Notes: a model not told the origin generated them from the sequence alone. Counted from the stretch's first letter, positions 16,811 through 25,930 are shown. The stretch: DNA of 64,000 nucleotides from JAJEFO01 sp965221845 (GCA_965221845.1 OZ244919.1:2852001-2916000); one strand, 5' to 3'. Made by a program: numbers and translations.

Positions 16811-18193
16811 TTGCCAACGCTTGCATTTTCGACGGACGCATCGGTGGCAAGGCCGCTGTTTCTGGTGAAGAAGGAGGGTCTCGCGGACTGGCTTGCGGCG
16901 CAGGACGACGCGACGCGCGACTGGGTCGGTGGCGCAGGCTTCAAGGCCGGTGTCGGCGAAGTCCTCCCCTTGCCCGGGAAGGGCGGCCTCGGCGGCGCCG
17001 TCGGCGGCCTTGGGAGCGGAAAGGACCGCGCACGGGGCCGTTTCCTGGCTGCGGCGCTCCGCGGGAGGCTTCCCGAGGGCGTCTGGCGGCTCGAGTGCGA
17101 CCTGGAGGGCGACGAGCTTGCCGAGGCCGCCCTTGGCTGGCTGCTCGCAGGCTACCGGTTCGACAGGTTCGCCCGGGCTTCGGCGCCGCTGGCCGCGCTG
17201 CTTGCGCCTGAAGGCGTTGACGCGGCGCTGCTGGAGCGGGTCGCCTCCGGCGAGGCGCTGGCGCGCGAACTGATCGACACGCCTGCCTCGCACATGGGGC
17301 CCGAGGATCTCGAGGCGGCGGCCCGCGATCTTGCGGGCGCCCATGGCATGGCCATGGACGTCACCGTCGGGCCGGCGCTCCTGAAGCGGAACCTTCCGAT
17401 GATTCACGCCGTGGGACGGGCAAGTTCGCGGGAGCCGAGGCTCATCGACATGTCATGGGGTGACAGCGGCCCGTCCCTCGCGCTGGTCGGCAAGGGCGTG
17501 TGCTTCGACACCGGCGGGCTGAACGTCAAGCCAGGAGCGTCCATGCAACTCATGAAGAAGGACATGGGCGGGGCCGCGAACGTGCTGGGCCTTGCCCACA
17601 TGTTGATGGACGGCGGCGCGAAGTGCCGCCTGCGAGTCCTCATCCCGGCAGTCGAGAACTCCGTTTCCGGCGAGGCGTTCCGCCCGGGCGACATCCTTGC
17701 CTCCCGGAAGGGCCTCACGGTCGAGATAGGAAACACGGATGCCGAAGGCCGGCTCGTGCTTGCCGACGCGCTGGCCCTGGCCGACGAGAGCGGACCCGAC
17801 CTGATCGTCTCGATGGCTACCTTGACGGGCGCGGCCAGGGTCGCTGTCGGCCCGGATCTCGCGCCGTTCTACGCGACGGACGACGGCGATGCCGCCGTGC
17901 TGGAGTCCGCGGCCAGGTCGGTTCGGGATCCGGTCTGGAGACTTCCCTTCTGGGAGCCCTACGAGAAGATGATCGAGCCGGGAATCGCGGATCTCGACAA
18001 TGCACCGAAGGGCGGTTTCGCGGGATCGATCACGGCTGCGCTGTTCCTGCGGCGTTTCGTCGCGCCAGCAGCGCGTTACATGCATTTCGACATCTTCGGC
18101 TGGACGCAGGAATCCGCCCCGGGCCGTCCGAAGGGCGGGGCAGGGCAGGGCATCCGCGCGCTCTACAGGGCGCTGCCGGAGCTGCTTGGATGA
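16811..18193 (+). CDS. M17 leucyl aminopeptidase family protein
   Basis: 460 residues from a TTG preceded by CGGGGGAA; upstream codons read into the IS element. The M17 catalytic core is complete: SLALVGKGVCFDTGG with the metal-binding Lys and Asp (about residues 225-234), MKKDMGGAAN and the signature NTDAEGRLVLADAL (about 307). AGFKAGVGE.. and ELIDTPASHMGPEDL are typical of the PepB-like alphaproteobacterial subgroup. It is a cytosolic di-zinc exopeptidase, probably in peptide turnover. It overlaps the following NlpC/P60 gene by four bases. Confidence 0.92.
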   Translation: MPTLAFSTDASVARPLFLVKKEGLADWLAAQDDATRDWVGGAGFKAGVGEVLPLPGKGGLGGAVGGLGSGKDRARGRFLAAALRGRLPEGVWRLECDLEGDELAEAALGWLLAGYRFDRFARASAPLAALLAPEGVDAALLERVASGEALARELIDTPASHMGPEDLEAAARDLAGAHGMAMDVTVGPALLKRNLPMIHAVGRASSREPRLIDMSWGDSGPSLALVGKGVCFDTGGLNVKPGASMQLMKKDMGGAANVLGLAHMLMDGGAKCRLRVLIPAVENSVSGEAFRPGDILASRKGLTVEIGNTDAEGRLVLADALALADESGPDLIVSMATLTGAARVAVGPDLAPFYATDDGDAAVLESAARSVRDPVWRLPFWEPYEKMIEPGIADLDNAPKGGFAGSITAALFLRRFVAPAARYMHFDIFGWTQESAPGRPKGGAGQGIRALYRALPELLG

Positions 18194-19080
18194 GCGACAG
18201 GAGATTCGTGGCGGCAAACGGACGCGTGGCGAAAAGCGAACTGAAGGGAATCGTCGAGGCGGATCTCTACACCGACGGTCAGGCGTTCAGCCTTGCCGGG
18301 ACCGCCTGGCTGCTTGACTCGCCCGGGGGCAGGGCGGTTCGCCAGCTCGTCTTCGGCGACAGGTTCGTCGAACTCGAAAGAGCGGGAGGCTGGAGTTTCG
18401 GGTATTCCTCCAAGGACGGATATGTCGGCCATGTCGGCCCTGAATTTCTCGTCGAGGCGATCCGTCCGGCGCAAAGGGTCGCGGTCCGCTCCACGTTCGC
18501 GCTGGCGGACGCGGATCTGCGGGCCCCCCCGATGCAGGACCTGCACCTGAACTCCGGCGTCCGGGTGACGGAACGGTCCGGCGCATGGTGCCGGATCGCC
18601 TCAAGGGACCGCATGTACGTTCCGGCGGCGCACCTGGCGGATCTTGGCTCGAGGGACGGGGACGTCGTCGGCTGGGCGCGCGTCATGCTGGGGACGCCGT
18701 ACGTGTGGGCGGGGAATTCCGGGTTCGGAGTCGACTGCTCCGGACTGGTGCAGGCGGCGTTCCACGCGGCGGGTCTCGAATGCCCCCCGGACAGCGACCT
18801 TCAGGAGGCGATGCCGGGACGGCGCCTTTCGGAAACCGACATGCTTGAGGGCGGCGACCTGGTGTTCTGGAAGGGCCATGTCGCGATCGCCGGCGGCGAG
18901 GGCACGCTCATCCATGCGAACGCCCACCACATGTCCGCCGTCGAGGAGCCGGCCGGGACCGCCGTGGCCCGGATCGCGTCGACAGGCACGGGGCCGGTGA
19001 CGTCGCGGCTGCGGCCGGCGCGCATCGCGCGGCAATGGCCCGGGCCGCGACGGACGCAGGCTACTCGACGGCGCGGATGA
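18190..19080 (+). CDS. NlpC/P60 cysteine peptidase with SH3-like domains
   Basis: 296 residues starting at an ATGA that overlaps the aminopeptidase stop. Two SH3-like segments (about 25-90 and 95-150) precede the papain-like NlpC/P60 domain. That domain has the catalytic cysteine in FGVDCSGLVQAAF (about residue 182), the histidine in VFWKGHVAIAGG and a third polar residue in LIHANAHH. Family members cleave gamma-D-glutamyl-diaminopimelate links in peptidoglycan fragments. The arrangement M17 aminopeptidase then NlpC/P60 is common in alphaproteobacteria and suggests recycling of murein peptides; no signal peptide is seen, supporting a cytoplasmic role. The C-terminal tail is basic and overlaps the convergent DUF2794 gene by 20 bases. 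Confidence 0.9.
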   Translation: MSDRRFVAANGRVAKSELKGIVEADLYTDGQAFSLAGTAWLLDSPGGRAVRQLVFGDRFVELERAGGWSFGYSSKDGYVGHVGPEFLVEAIRPAQRVAVRSTFALADADLRAPPMQDLHLNSGVRVTERSGAWCRIASRDRMYVPAAHLADLGSRDGDVVGWARVMLGTPYVWAGNSGFGVDCSGLVQAAFHAAGLECPPDSDLQEAMPGRRLSETDMLEGGDLVFWKGHVAIAGGEGTLIHANAHHMSAVEEPAGTAVARIASTGTGPVTSRLRPARIARQWPGPRRTQATRRRG

Positions 19081-19408
19081 GCTTCCGCTCGAGGACGCGC
19101 AGGACGCCCTTCAGGTCATGCCCGCGTTTCACGATGCGGCCGTCCATGCCGACAACGGAATACATGCCCTGCCGCTCCCGGAGCCTGGGCCGCTTCTCGA
19201 CCCGGTAGATCGGATGCTCCGCCGTCCGGCGAAAGATCGAGAAGATCGCCATGTCATGGAGGAACGACATGCCGTAGTCACGCCATTCTCCGGCGGCGAC
19301 CATGCGGCCGTAGACGCTCAGGATGGCCGTGAGTTCGCGGCGATCGAACGCCACGCGTTCTGGCACATGCCGGGATGTCGGGAAAGGGACCGGATGCTGG
19401 ACCTTCAT
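19061..19408 (-). CDS. DUF2794 family protein
   Basis: 115 residues. The core FDRRELTAILSVYGRMVAAG then EWRDYGMSFLHDMAIFSIFR, followed by RPRLRERQGMYSVVG and the C-terminal GHDLKGVLRVLERKL, is characteristic of DUF2794, a short alphaproteobacterial protein of unknown function. The start at 19408 gives the usual length. It is convergent with the NlpC/P60 gene (20-base overlap) and divergent from mtnP. Confidence 0.85.
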   Translation of the reverse strand: MKVQHPVPFPTSRHVPERVAFDRRELTAILSVYGRMVAAGEWRDYGMSFLHDMAIFSIFRRTAEHPIYRVEKRPRLRERQGMYSVVGMDGRIVKRGHDLKGVLRVLERKLIRAVE

Positions 19409-19646
19409 GACCGGAACCCTGCCCCTGGAACCGGATCGAATCAACCCTTGGCAGGCGCGTCCCGCCGTCGGCGGCCTGCCTGGCCGCGGCTCCGTGATGC
19501 AGGCGTCGGGATGCCGGCCGCGTTCAGCCCGGGCCGACGCCCCTGCCGCGGGCGCTCTCGCGGGAGGCTCCGGGACGTTCACCCTCCGGGCGTTGCGGTC
19601 CGCGCCGGCGTCTTCTACCGTCGCGCCGCGCGGCGAGGGGACTGCC

Positions 19647-20585
19647 ATGGGTGAGGGTGAAACGGTCGTCGGCGTGATCGGCGGCAGCGGAGTCTACGAG
19701 ATCGAGGGTCTCGAGGGCGCCGAATGGGTCTCGGTCCAGGGTCCGTGGGGCGCGCCGTCCGACCAGGTCCTGACGGGGGCCCTGGATGGCGTCCGCATGG
19801 CGTTTCTTCCCCGGCACGGGAGGGGACACGTCCATTCGCCCGGGACCGTTCCCTACAGGGCGAACATCGACGCGTTGAAACGGCTTGGCGTGACGGATGT
19901 CGTCAGCGTGTCGGCCTGCGGCTCGTTCCGGGAAGACATGGCTCCCGGAGAGTTCGTGATCGTCGACCAGTTCATTGACCGGACCTTCGCGCGTGACAAG
20001 AGCTTCTTTGGCGCAGGCTGCGTCGCCCATGTGAGCGTGGCGCGTCCGGTCTGTGCGCGGCTCGCAGAGGTCGCTGCCGAAGCCGCCGAAGCGGCCGGTG
20101 CAAGGGTGCACCGGGGCGGCACGTATCTGGCGATGGAGGGTCCGCAGTTCTCGACGCTTGCCGAATCGGTCATGTACCGGGAACGCTGGGGGTGCGACGT
20201 GATCGGGATGACGAACATGCCGGAAGCCAAGCTCGCGCGGGAAGCCGAGCTTTGCTACGCGTCCGTCGCGATGATCACGGACTACGACAGCTGGCACCCG
20301 GATCACGGGGAGGTGGATGTCACCGACATCATCAGGACCCTGACGGGCAATGCCGAGAGGGGCCGTGCACTCGCTGCAGGGCTGCCCCGGCGGCTTGGCG
20401 CATCCCGCCGCCCGTGCCCGCTCGGGTGCGACAGGGCGCTGGAGCATGCGGTGCTGACGCAGCCGGACGCGCGGGATCCCGGGGCCGTTGCCAGGCTTGA
20501 CGCTGTCGCCGGCCGCGTGCTGGGCCGAGCGTCCGGGAACGGCCTTTCCCGCCCTGACGGCCGGAAAGCGCGTGATCGCCCGTGA
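19647..20585 (+). CDS. mtnP: S-methyl-5'-thioadenosine phosphorylase
   Basis: 312 residues from the ATG at 19647 (GGCGAGGGG upstream). Motifs of the PNP/MTAP family are VIGGSGVYE at 10-18, LPRHGRGHVHSPG, SACGSFREDMAPGEFVIVDQ and TYLAMEGPQFST (about 160-171), then MITDYDSWHP. It phosphorolyses methylthioadenosine to adenine and methylthioribose-1-phosphate. The last 20 residues after GRVLGRA look like run-on sequence. In related genomes the next gene is apt, which would salvage the adenine; here only the start of apt remains. Confidence 0.92.
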   Translation: MGEGETVVGVIGGSGVYEIEGLEGAEWVSVQGPWGAPSDQVLTGALDGVRMAFLPRHGRGHVHSPGTVPYRANIDALKRLGVTDVVSVSACGSFREDMAPGEFVIVDQFIDRTFARDKSFFGAGCVAHVSVARPVCARLAEVAAEAAEAAGARVHRGGTYLAMEGPQFSTLAESVMYRERWGCDVIGMTNMPEAKLAREAELCYASVAMITDYDSWHPDHGEVDVTDIIRTLTGNAERGRALAAGLPRRLGASRRPCPLGCDRALEHAVLTQPDARDPGAVARLDAVAGRVLGRASGNGLSRPDGRKARDRP

Positions 20586-20690
20586 CGGGGATCGACGACT
20601 GCATGCGGTCCGTCGCGGGACCTCCCTGCGAGGGGACCGCGTTCCGCGACGTGACGACGCTATTTGCGCCTGTCCGAGCTTGTTCCCGGT
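20582..20690 (+). pseudogene. apt: adenine phosphoribosyltransferase, N-terminal stub
   Basis: A GTG overlapping the mtnP stop (GTGA) opens MTGIDDCMRSVAGPPCEGTA followed by FRDVTTLFA. This aligns with the conserved N-terminus of bacterial Apt (typically IRD.I..IPDFP..GI.FRDITTLF). After about 30 residues the similarity ends; the frame runs on for 60 unrelated residues to 20851. The PRPP-binding motif is absent from the 150 bases before leuC, so most of the gene has been deleted. Confidence 0.65.
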
Positions 20691-20847
20691 CGGCAGGGAA
20701 TGTAATGGGCTCCGTCATGCGCATGACCGATCAGGAGCGTGCCGTGCTTGCTTTCGCAGCGAATTGCGGACGTGCCCCGCCGCGGGCCGACGGATGTCCG
20801 GGCGAGGGCCGGGCGGACGCGCTCCGTACTTGCGGGGATGAGTGGCC

Positions 20848-22254
20848 ATGACCGCGCCGCGCACGCTCTATGACAAGATCTGGGACGACCATGTCGCCCA
20901 TGAGGCCGGGGACGGCACCTGCCGCCTGTACATCGATCGCCACCTTGTTCACGAGGTGACGAGCCCGCAGGCTTTTGAAGGGCTTCGAATTGCGGGCCGC
21001 AAGGTCCGGGCGCCCGGGAAGACGGTGGCCGTCCCGGACCATAACGTGCCGACGGACCCTTCCCGTCTCGACGGAATCAGGGACGAGCAGTCGCGGATCC
21101 AGGTCGACGCCCTGCGGCGGAACGCGAAGGAGTTCGGCATAGAGCTCTACGACATCGACGACGACAGGCAGGGGATCGTCCATGTCGTCGGTCCGGAGCA
21201 GGGCTGGACCCAGCCCGGCATGACGATCGTGTGCGGCGACAGCCATACGGCAACCCATGGGGCCTTCGGGGCGCTTGCCCACGGCATCGGCACTTCGGAG
21301 GTCGAACATGTGCTCGCGACCCAGACATTGATCCAGAAGAAGTCCAGGAACATGCTTGTCGAGGTTGACGGCGGCCTCGCTCCGGGCGTGACGGCCAAGG
21401 ACATCACGCTCTCGATCATCGGCAGGATCGGAACCGCCGGCGGAACGGGCCATGTCATCGAATACGCGGGAAGCGCGATCCGGGACCTGTCCATGGAAGG
21501 ACGCATGACGGTCTGCAACATGGCCATCGAGGCTGGCGCGCGCGCAGGGCTTGTCGCACCCGACGAGAAGACGTTCGAATACGTGAAAGGCCGTCCTCAC
21601 GCGCCGAAGGGCGGGCACTGGGAGCTGGCCCTGAGCCACTGGGGCACGCTGCGGTCCGATGAAGGCGCGCACTACGATCGATCGGTCAGGATGGACGCGG
21701 CGGAGATTCCGCCCGTCGTCACCTGGGGCACGTCTCCGGAAGACGTGCTGCCGATCACGGGCGAGGTGCCGCATCCCGAGAGCTTCGCGGGCGGCAAGAT
21801 CGACGCCGTGCGGCGGTCGCTGGAATACATGGGCCTGACGCCCGGGCAGAGGCTGGACGGGATCGAGGTCGACGCGGTGTTCATCGGCTCCTGCACGAAC
21901 GGCCGCATCGAGGACCTGCGCGAGGTCGCGAACGTCATGGAAGGTCGCAAGGTGAAGGACGGGCTGCGCGCGATGGTCGTGCCGGGCTCCGGCCTGGTGC
22001 GTCTTCAGGCCGAGGAGGAAGGCGTTGCCCGGAAGCTCCGGGAAGCCGGCTTTGAATGGCGAATGGCCGGCTGCTCGATGTGCCTGGGGATGAATCCCGA
22101 CCAGCTCAGGCCCGGCGAACGCTGCGCGTCGACGTCCAACCGGAACTTCGAGGGGCGGCAGGGCTACAAGGGCCGGACGCATCTCATGAGCCCGGCCATG
22201 GCCGCCGCCGCTGCGGTCACCGGCCGCCTGACGGACGTGCGCGCCCTGATGTGA
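20848..22254 (+). CDS. leuC: 3-isopropylmalate dehydratase large subunit
   Basis: 468 residues. The start at 20848 (ATG of MTAPRTLYDKIWDDHV) is preferred; a GTG two codons earlier is possible. Conserved blocks are VPDHNVPT, MTIVCGDSHTATHGAFG and, for the [4Fe-4S] cluster, the cysteines in FIGSCTNGRIEDLR and GCSMCLGMNPD. With LeuD it isomerises 2- to 3-isopropylmalate in leucine synthesis. It follows the apt stub and is separated from leuD by about 195 bases that carry a dispersed repeat. Confidence 0.95.
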   Translation: MTAPRTLYDKIWDDHVAHEAGDGTCRLYIDRHLVHEVTSPQAFEGLRIAGRKVRAPGKTVAVPDHNVPTDPSRLDGIRDEQSRIQVDALRRNAKEFGIELYDIDDDRQGIVHVVGPEQGWTQPGMTIVCGDSHTATHGAFGALAHGIGTSEVEHVLATQTLIQKKSRNMLVEVDGGLAPGVTAKDITLSIIGRIGTAGGTGHVIEYAGSAIRDLSMEGRMTVCNMAIEAGARAGLVAPDEKTFEYVKGRPHAPKGGHWELALSHWGTLRSDEGAHYDRSVRMDAAEIPPVVTWGTSPEDVLPITGEVPHPESFAGGKIDAVRRSLEYMGLTPGQRLDGIEVDAVFIGSCTNGRIEDLREVANVMEGRKVKDGLRAMVVPGSGLVRLQAEEEGVARKLREAGFEWRMAGCSMCLGMNPDQLRPGERCASTSNRNFEGRQGYKGRTHLMSPAMAAAAAVTGRLTDVRALM

Positions 22255-22300
22255 CCGTCCCGGTCCCTCGCGCGGCGCGGATCAAGCGGGCGCGTCGGGC

Positions 22301-22376
22301 AGCCTTCGCCGCATGGCGCTGCAATGCCGTCGTGCGCATCTGCGGATCGCGATCGCCAGCAAGGCCGGGCTGCACC
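22301..22376 (+). repeat. dispersed repeat copy B upstream of leuD
   Basis: Aligns with copy A at 1537-1612. It encodes MALQCRRAHLRIAIASKAGL from an ATG at 22313, and the frame continues about 48 further residues as a basic peptide. It lies between leuC and leuD, where a leader peptide or regulatory RNA could act, but no leucine codon run or attenuator was seen. Confidence 0.5.
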
Positions 22377-22449
22377 CGGATCAAGTGCGGCGCTTGCATC
22401 GCCGGAAGCGCCGCGGCAGAAGGGCACTGCCCCTGCAAGGAACGGTTCG

Positions 22450-23058
22450 ATGGAGAGATTCACCAGGCTCACCGGCGTCGCCGCGCCGATGCCGCTCGTC
22501 AACATCGACACGGACATGATCATTCCGAAGCAGTTCCTGAAGACGATCAAGCGGACGGGTCTCGGCGCGAATCTCTTCGACGAGATGCGCTTCGACCGCG
22601 ACGGGAAAGAGATCGAGGACTTCGTGCTGAACCGGCCGGCCTATCGAGAGGCCCGCATCCTGGTTGCAGGCGACAATTTCGGCTGCGGCTCCAGCCGGGA
22701 GCACGCGCCTTGGGCGCTCCTGGACTTCGGCATTCGCTGCGTGATATCGACGAGCTTCGCGGACATCTTCTACAACAACTGCTTCAAGAACGGCATCCTG
22801 CCGATCAGGCTCCCCAAGGCCCAGGCCGCCTCCCTCATGGTGGACGCTGAACGGGGCTCCAACGCCAGGATGACGGTTGATCTCGAGGAGCAGTCGGTCA
22901 CCGGTTCGGACGGGGAGGTGTTCGGCTTCGAGATCGATCCGTTCAGGAAGCACTGCCTGCTGAACGGCCTTGACGACATAGGCCTGACGGCCGAGGCCGC
23001 GGCGGCGTCGATAGACGCGCATGAGGCGAGGACGGCCGAGCTGCGGCCCTGGCTTTGA
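22450..23058 (+). CDS. leuD: 3-isopropylmalate dehydratase small subunit
   Basis: 202 residues. It opens MERFTRLTGVAAPMPLVNID, includes DMIIPKQFLKTI and the signature VAGDNFGCGSSREHAPWAL (about 72-90), followed by SFADIFYNNCFKNGILPI. This is the swivel domain that completes the active site with LeuC. AAGGAACG lies before the start. The next leucine gene, leuB, is displaced by about 760 bases containing a decayed SDR gene. Confidence 0.95.
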   Translation: MERFTRLTGVAAPMPLVNIDTDMIIPKQFLKTIKRTGLGANLFDEMRFDRDGKEIEDFVLNRPAYREARILVAGDNFGCGSSREHAPWALLDFGIRCVISTSFADIFYNNCFKNGILPIRLPKAQAASLMVDAERGSNARMTVDLEEQSVTGSDGEVFGFEIDPFRKHCLLNGLDDIGLTAEAAAASIDAHEARTAELRPWL

Positions 23059-23104
23059 GCCGCATGCACCCGAAGGCGGACGCCGGCGGGATGTCGCGGG
23101 GCCG

Positions 23105-23760
23105 GACCGTCCCGCGCCCGGACCGGCATGGGGCGATGAGGCGCGCACCCGTGACCGGGGGGCAGCCGAGGCATTGGACCCGCGATCGCCGAGGCCTTGT
23201 CCGCAAGGGGGAGGGGGTCGAGGCCCTGCCCGGTTCCCATGACATCGGCGCGGGCGGACGCGCGGCGAAACGGACCGGCGCAGTCCCGGTTCGGCCGGAC
23301 GTGTCCTGCCCGGACGGCATTCCCCTCGCCGCCGTGGAGGCGGGGCCTGTCGACATGCTCGCCAACAACGCTGGTGCACTGGGCGCCGGCGGCGTCCTGG
23401 ACGGTCCGGGCGGCTTCGCGGACTGCATGAACGCCATGCTCCGAGGCCCGTTCCTTCCGATGCATCACCTGGTCCGCACATGGTCTCGCAACGCCATGGC
23501 CGCACTGTCAACGTCTTTTCGGGACGGGGCGCGTTCTCGCGCGGCATGGCAGGGCCGGGCGCGTGCGGGGCCGCCAAGGCGGCGTCCAACGCGCTGACGG
23601 TCCCCGCGGCACGGGCACTGCCGGACGCGCGCTTTCCCCTGCCGCAGCGGTGCCGATGGACGCGCGCCTGGCGGAACCCGCCGCGCGACTCCTCCGGCCC
23701 GGAACCGCGCGCTCCTGACGGCCCGGGCCATCGTCGCGGCCGGTTGCCGGCGGCGCTTGT
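23105..23760 (+). pseudogene. short-chain dehydrogenase/reductase, decayed
   Basis: Pieces of one SDR occur in order but in several frames: APVTGG with SRGIGPAIAEAL (the TGxxxGIG cofactor loop), GPVDMLANNAGALGAGG (the NAG motif), FADCMNAMLRGPFLPMHHLV, then RTVNVFSGRGAFSRG and ACGAAKAASNALT. The last piece is the YxxxK region, but the catalytic tyrosine is replaced by alanine or lost. At least three frameshifts separate the pieces, so no enzyme can be made. It interrupts the leuD-leuB order. Confidence 0.65.
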
Positions 23761-23819
23761 TGACGCGGGACTCGCCCCGCGCTACGCGGCACGCGTCCAG
23801 TTCCAGGAGGGGGATCGCG

Positions 23820-24926
23820 ATGAGCAGCCCGTCGATACTCGTTCTTCCCGGCGACGGCATCGGCCCCGAGGTCATGGCGGAAGTCCGCAAGGTCATGGGG
23901 TGGTTCGAGGCGAATCGCGCCATCGCGCTTGACGTGCGCGAGGATCTCGTGGGGGGCGCCGCGTACGAGGTTCATGGCGTGCCGCTGGCGGACGCCACAA
24001 TGGAGAGGGCGCAGGAGGCCGACGCCGTGCTTCTGGGGGCCGTGGGTGGCCCGGAATACGACGCGCTCGACTTTCGGCTGAAGCCCGAGCGGGGGCTGCT
24101 GAGGCTGCGCAAGGAGATGGATCTCTATGCAAACCTGCGCCCTGCGCAGTGCTTTGACGCACTGGCGGAATTCTCCTCCCTGAAGCCGGATGTCGTGGGC
24201 GGCCTCGACATCGTGATTGTCCGCGAACTGACGTCCGGCGTCTATTTCGGCGAACCGCGCGGCATAGTCGAGGAAGGCAGCGAGCGCGTCGGCATCAACA
24301 CGCAGCGCTACACGGAAAGCGAGATCGCGCGCGTCGCCCGATCCGCGTTCGATCTGGCGCGCAAGAGATCCGGCAGGGTCTGCTCGATGGAAAAGGCGAA
24401 CGTGATGGAGTCGGGCGTCCTGTGGCGCGAGGTCGTGACCGAGGTTCGTGCCGCCGAGTATCCCGATGTCGCGCTCAGCCACATGCATGCCGATGCGGGC
24501 GCGATGCAGTTGACGCGCTGGCCCAAGCAGTTCGACGTCATCGTGACCGACAACCTCTTCGGGGATCTCCTGTCCGACCTTGCGGCGATGCTGACCGGCT
24601 CGCTCGGAATGCTGCCGTCGGCGTCGCTGGGGGCCCCGATGGCAAGCGGTCGTCCCAGGGCGCTCTACGAGCCGGTGCATGGCTCGGCTCCGGACATTGC
24701 GGGGCAGGGCAGGGCAAATCCCGTTGCCTGCATCCTGAGCTTTGCGATGGCGCTCCGCTACAGCCTCGACAGAGGCGACGAGGCGACCCGCCTTGAACGG
24801 GCCGTCGAGGCCGTCCTGGCCGACGGCCTTCGCACGCCCGACCTCACGGGCCCCGAGGGCGGCTCGCCGGCTTCCACTTCCGAGATGGGCGATGCGGTGG
24901 TCGCGAAGCTGAGCGCCGGCCTTTGA
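23820..24926 (+). CDS. leuB: 3-isopropylmalate dehydrogenase
   Basis: 368 residues with CCAGGAGGGGG before the ATG. LPGDGIGPEVM at the N-terminus, LRLRKEMDLYANLRPA, VRELTSGVYFGEPRG (the LeuB-specific VRELTGG-like loop), MEKANVM and DNLFGDLLSDLAAMLTGSLG carry the metal and substrate-binding Asp and Lys residues. EPVHGSAPDIAGQG is the NAD-specific loop. It oxidises and decarboxylates 3-isopropylmalate. Its stop overlaps the TTG of the following DMT transporter gene. Confidence 0.95.
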   Translation: MSSPSILVLPGDGIGPEVMAEVRKVMGWFEANRAIALDVREDLVGGAAYEVHGVPLADATMERAQEADAVLLGAVGGPEYDALDFRLKPERGLLRLRKEMDLYANLRPAQCFDALAEFSSLKPDVVGGLDIVIVRELTSGVYFGEPRGIVEEGSERVGINTQRYTESEIARVARSAFDLARKRSGRVCSMEKANVMESGVLWREVVTEVRAAEYPDVALSHMHADAGAMQLTRWPKQFDVIVTDNLFGDLLSDLAAMLTGSLGMLPSASLGAPMASGRPRALYEPVHGSAPDIAGQGRANPVACILSFAMALRYSLDRGDEATRLERAVEAVLADGLRTPDLTGPEGGSPASTSEMGDAVVAKLSAGL

Positions 24927-25930
24927 GGGAGGCCGGGCAGACAGGCCTCCGCGGGGTGCTTTTCGCGACGCTTGGCTTTGCCGCGTTCTCGATGCATGAC
25001 GCCGTGATAAAGTTCCTCGGCAGCGGATATGCGCCGTTCCAGATCCTGTTCTTCGGCGTCCTGCTCAGTTTCCCTTTCGCGACTCTCCTGCTTCTGCGCG
25101 ACAGGGAAGTGGGGACGCTCAGGCCGCGCAACCCGCTTTGGGTGGCAGTGCGCACGGCTGCCGTCGTGGTGACCGCCGTCTCCGCGACATACGCGTTTTC
25201 GGCCCTTCCGATCGCGCAGGTCTACGCGTTCATCTTCGCCGCCCCGTTCCTGATCACGATCATGTCCATTCCGATGCTGGGCGAACGGGTCGGCGTCCAT
25301 CGCTGGGCAGCGGTCCTGATCGGTCTCGCAGGCGTGCTGATCGTCCTGCGCCCTGGCGTTGCGCCGCTGACCGCCGGGCACGTCGCGGCCCTCGTGGCGG
25401 CGGCGGGAAGCGCCCTTGTTTCGGTCATCACGCGGAAGGTCGGGCGCGAGGAGCGTGCCGCGGTGCTGATGCTTTACCCGATGATGACCAATGTCGTGCT
25501 GATGGGCGCGATCCTTCCCTTCGTCTACCGGCCCGTTCCGGCCGGGGACATGGGCCTCTTCGCCCTCGTCGCGATCCTGGGGTACGGCGGCGGGCTGTGC
25601 ATCATCGCCGCCTACAGGCACGGGGACGCGGCGACCGTTGCGCCGATCCAGTATTCGCAGATCGTCTGGGGCGCGGGTCTGGGCCTGCTGCTCTTCGCCG
25701 AAGTGCCTGACTTCATGACGGGACTGGGCGCGGCCGTGATCATCGCGTCCGGAATCTACGTCGTGATCCGGGAGAGCCTGGGCGGCCGTTCGGAAAACAC
25801 GCCGGTGCTGCGCACCCGGACCCGGACCGGCGCCGCCGCCTCGCCGAACATCGGCGCAATGCTCCGGGCCCGGGCCGGACGGGCGGCGTCCGGTCACGAG
25901 GCTCTTGCAAAGTCGCGCGAGGCGGAGTAG
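24923..25930 (+). CDS. EamA/DMT family transporter
   Basis: 335 residues in about ten hydrophobic segments arranged as two EamA halves (about 10-140 and 150-285). GFAAFSMHDAVIKFLG and PIAQVYAFIFAAPFLITIMS in the first half, and PIQYSQIVWGAGLGLLLFAE in the second, are typical of the drug/metabolite exporters of the RhaT/YdcZ type. It starts at a TTG (alternative: a nearby GTG), coupled to leuB. The C-terminal 45 residues are hydrophilic and arginine-rich. The substrate is unknown; co-transcription with leuB suggests an amino acid or related metabolite. Confidence 0.85.
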   Translation: MREAGQTGLRGVLFATLGFAAFSMHDAVIKFLGSGYAPFQILFFGVLLSFPFATLLLLRDREVGTLRPRNPLWVAVRTAAVVVTAVSATYAFSALPIAQVYAFIFAAPFLITIMSIPMLGERVGVHRWAAVLIGLAGVLIVLRPGVAPLTAGHVAALVAAAGSALVSVITRKVGREERAAVLMLYPMMTNVVLMGAILPFVYRPVPAGDMGLFALVAILGYGGGLCIIAAYRHGDAATVAPIQYSQIVWGAGLGLLLFAEVPDFMTGLGAAVIIASGIYVVIRESLGGRSENTPVLRTRTRTGAAASPNIGAMLRARAGRAASGHEALAKSREAE

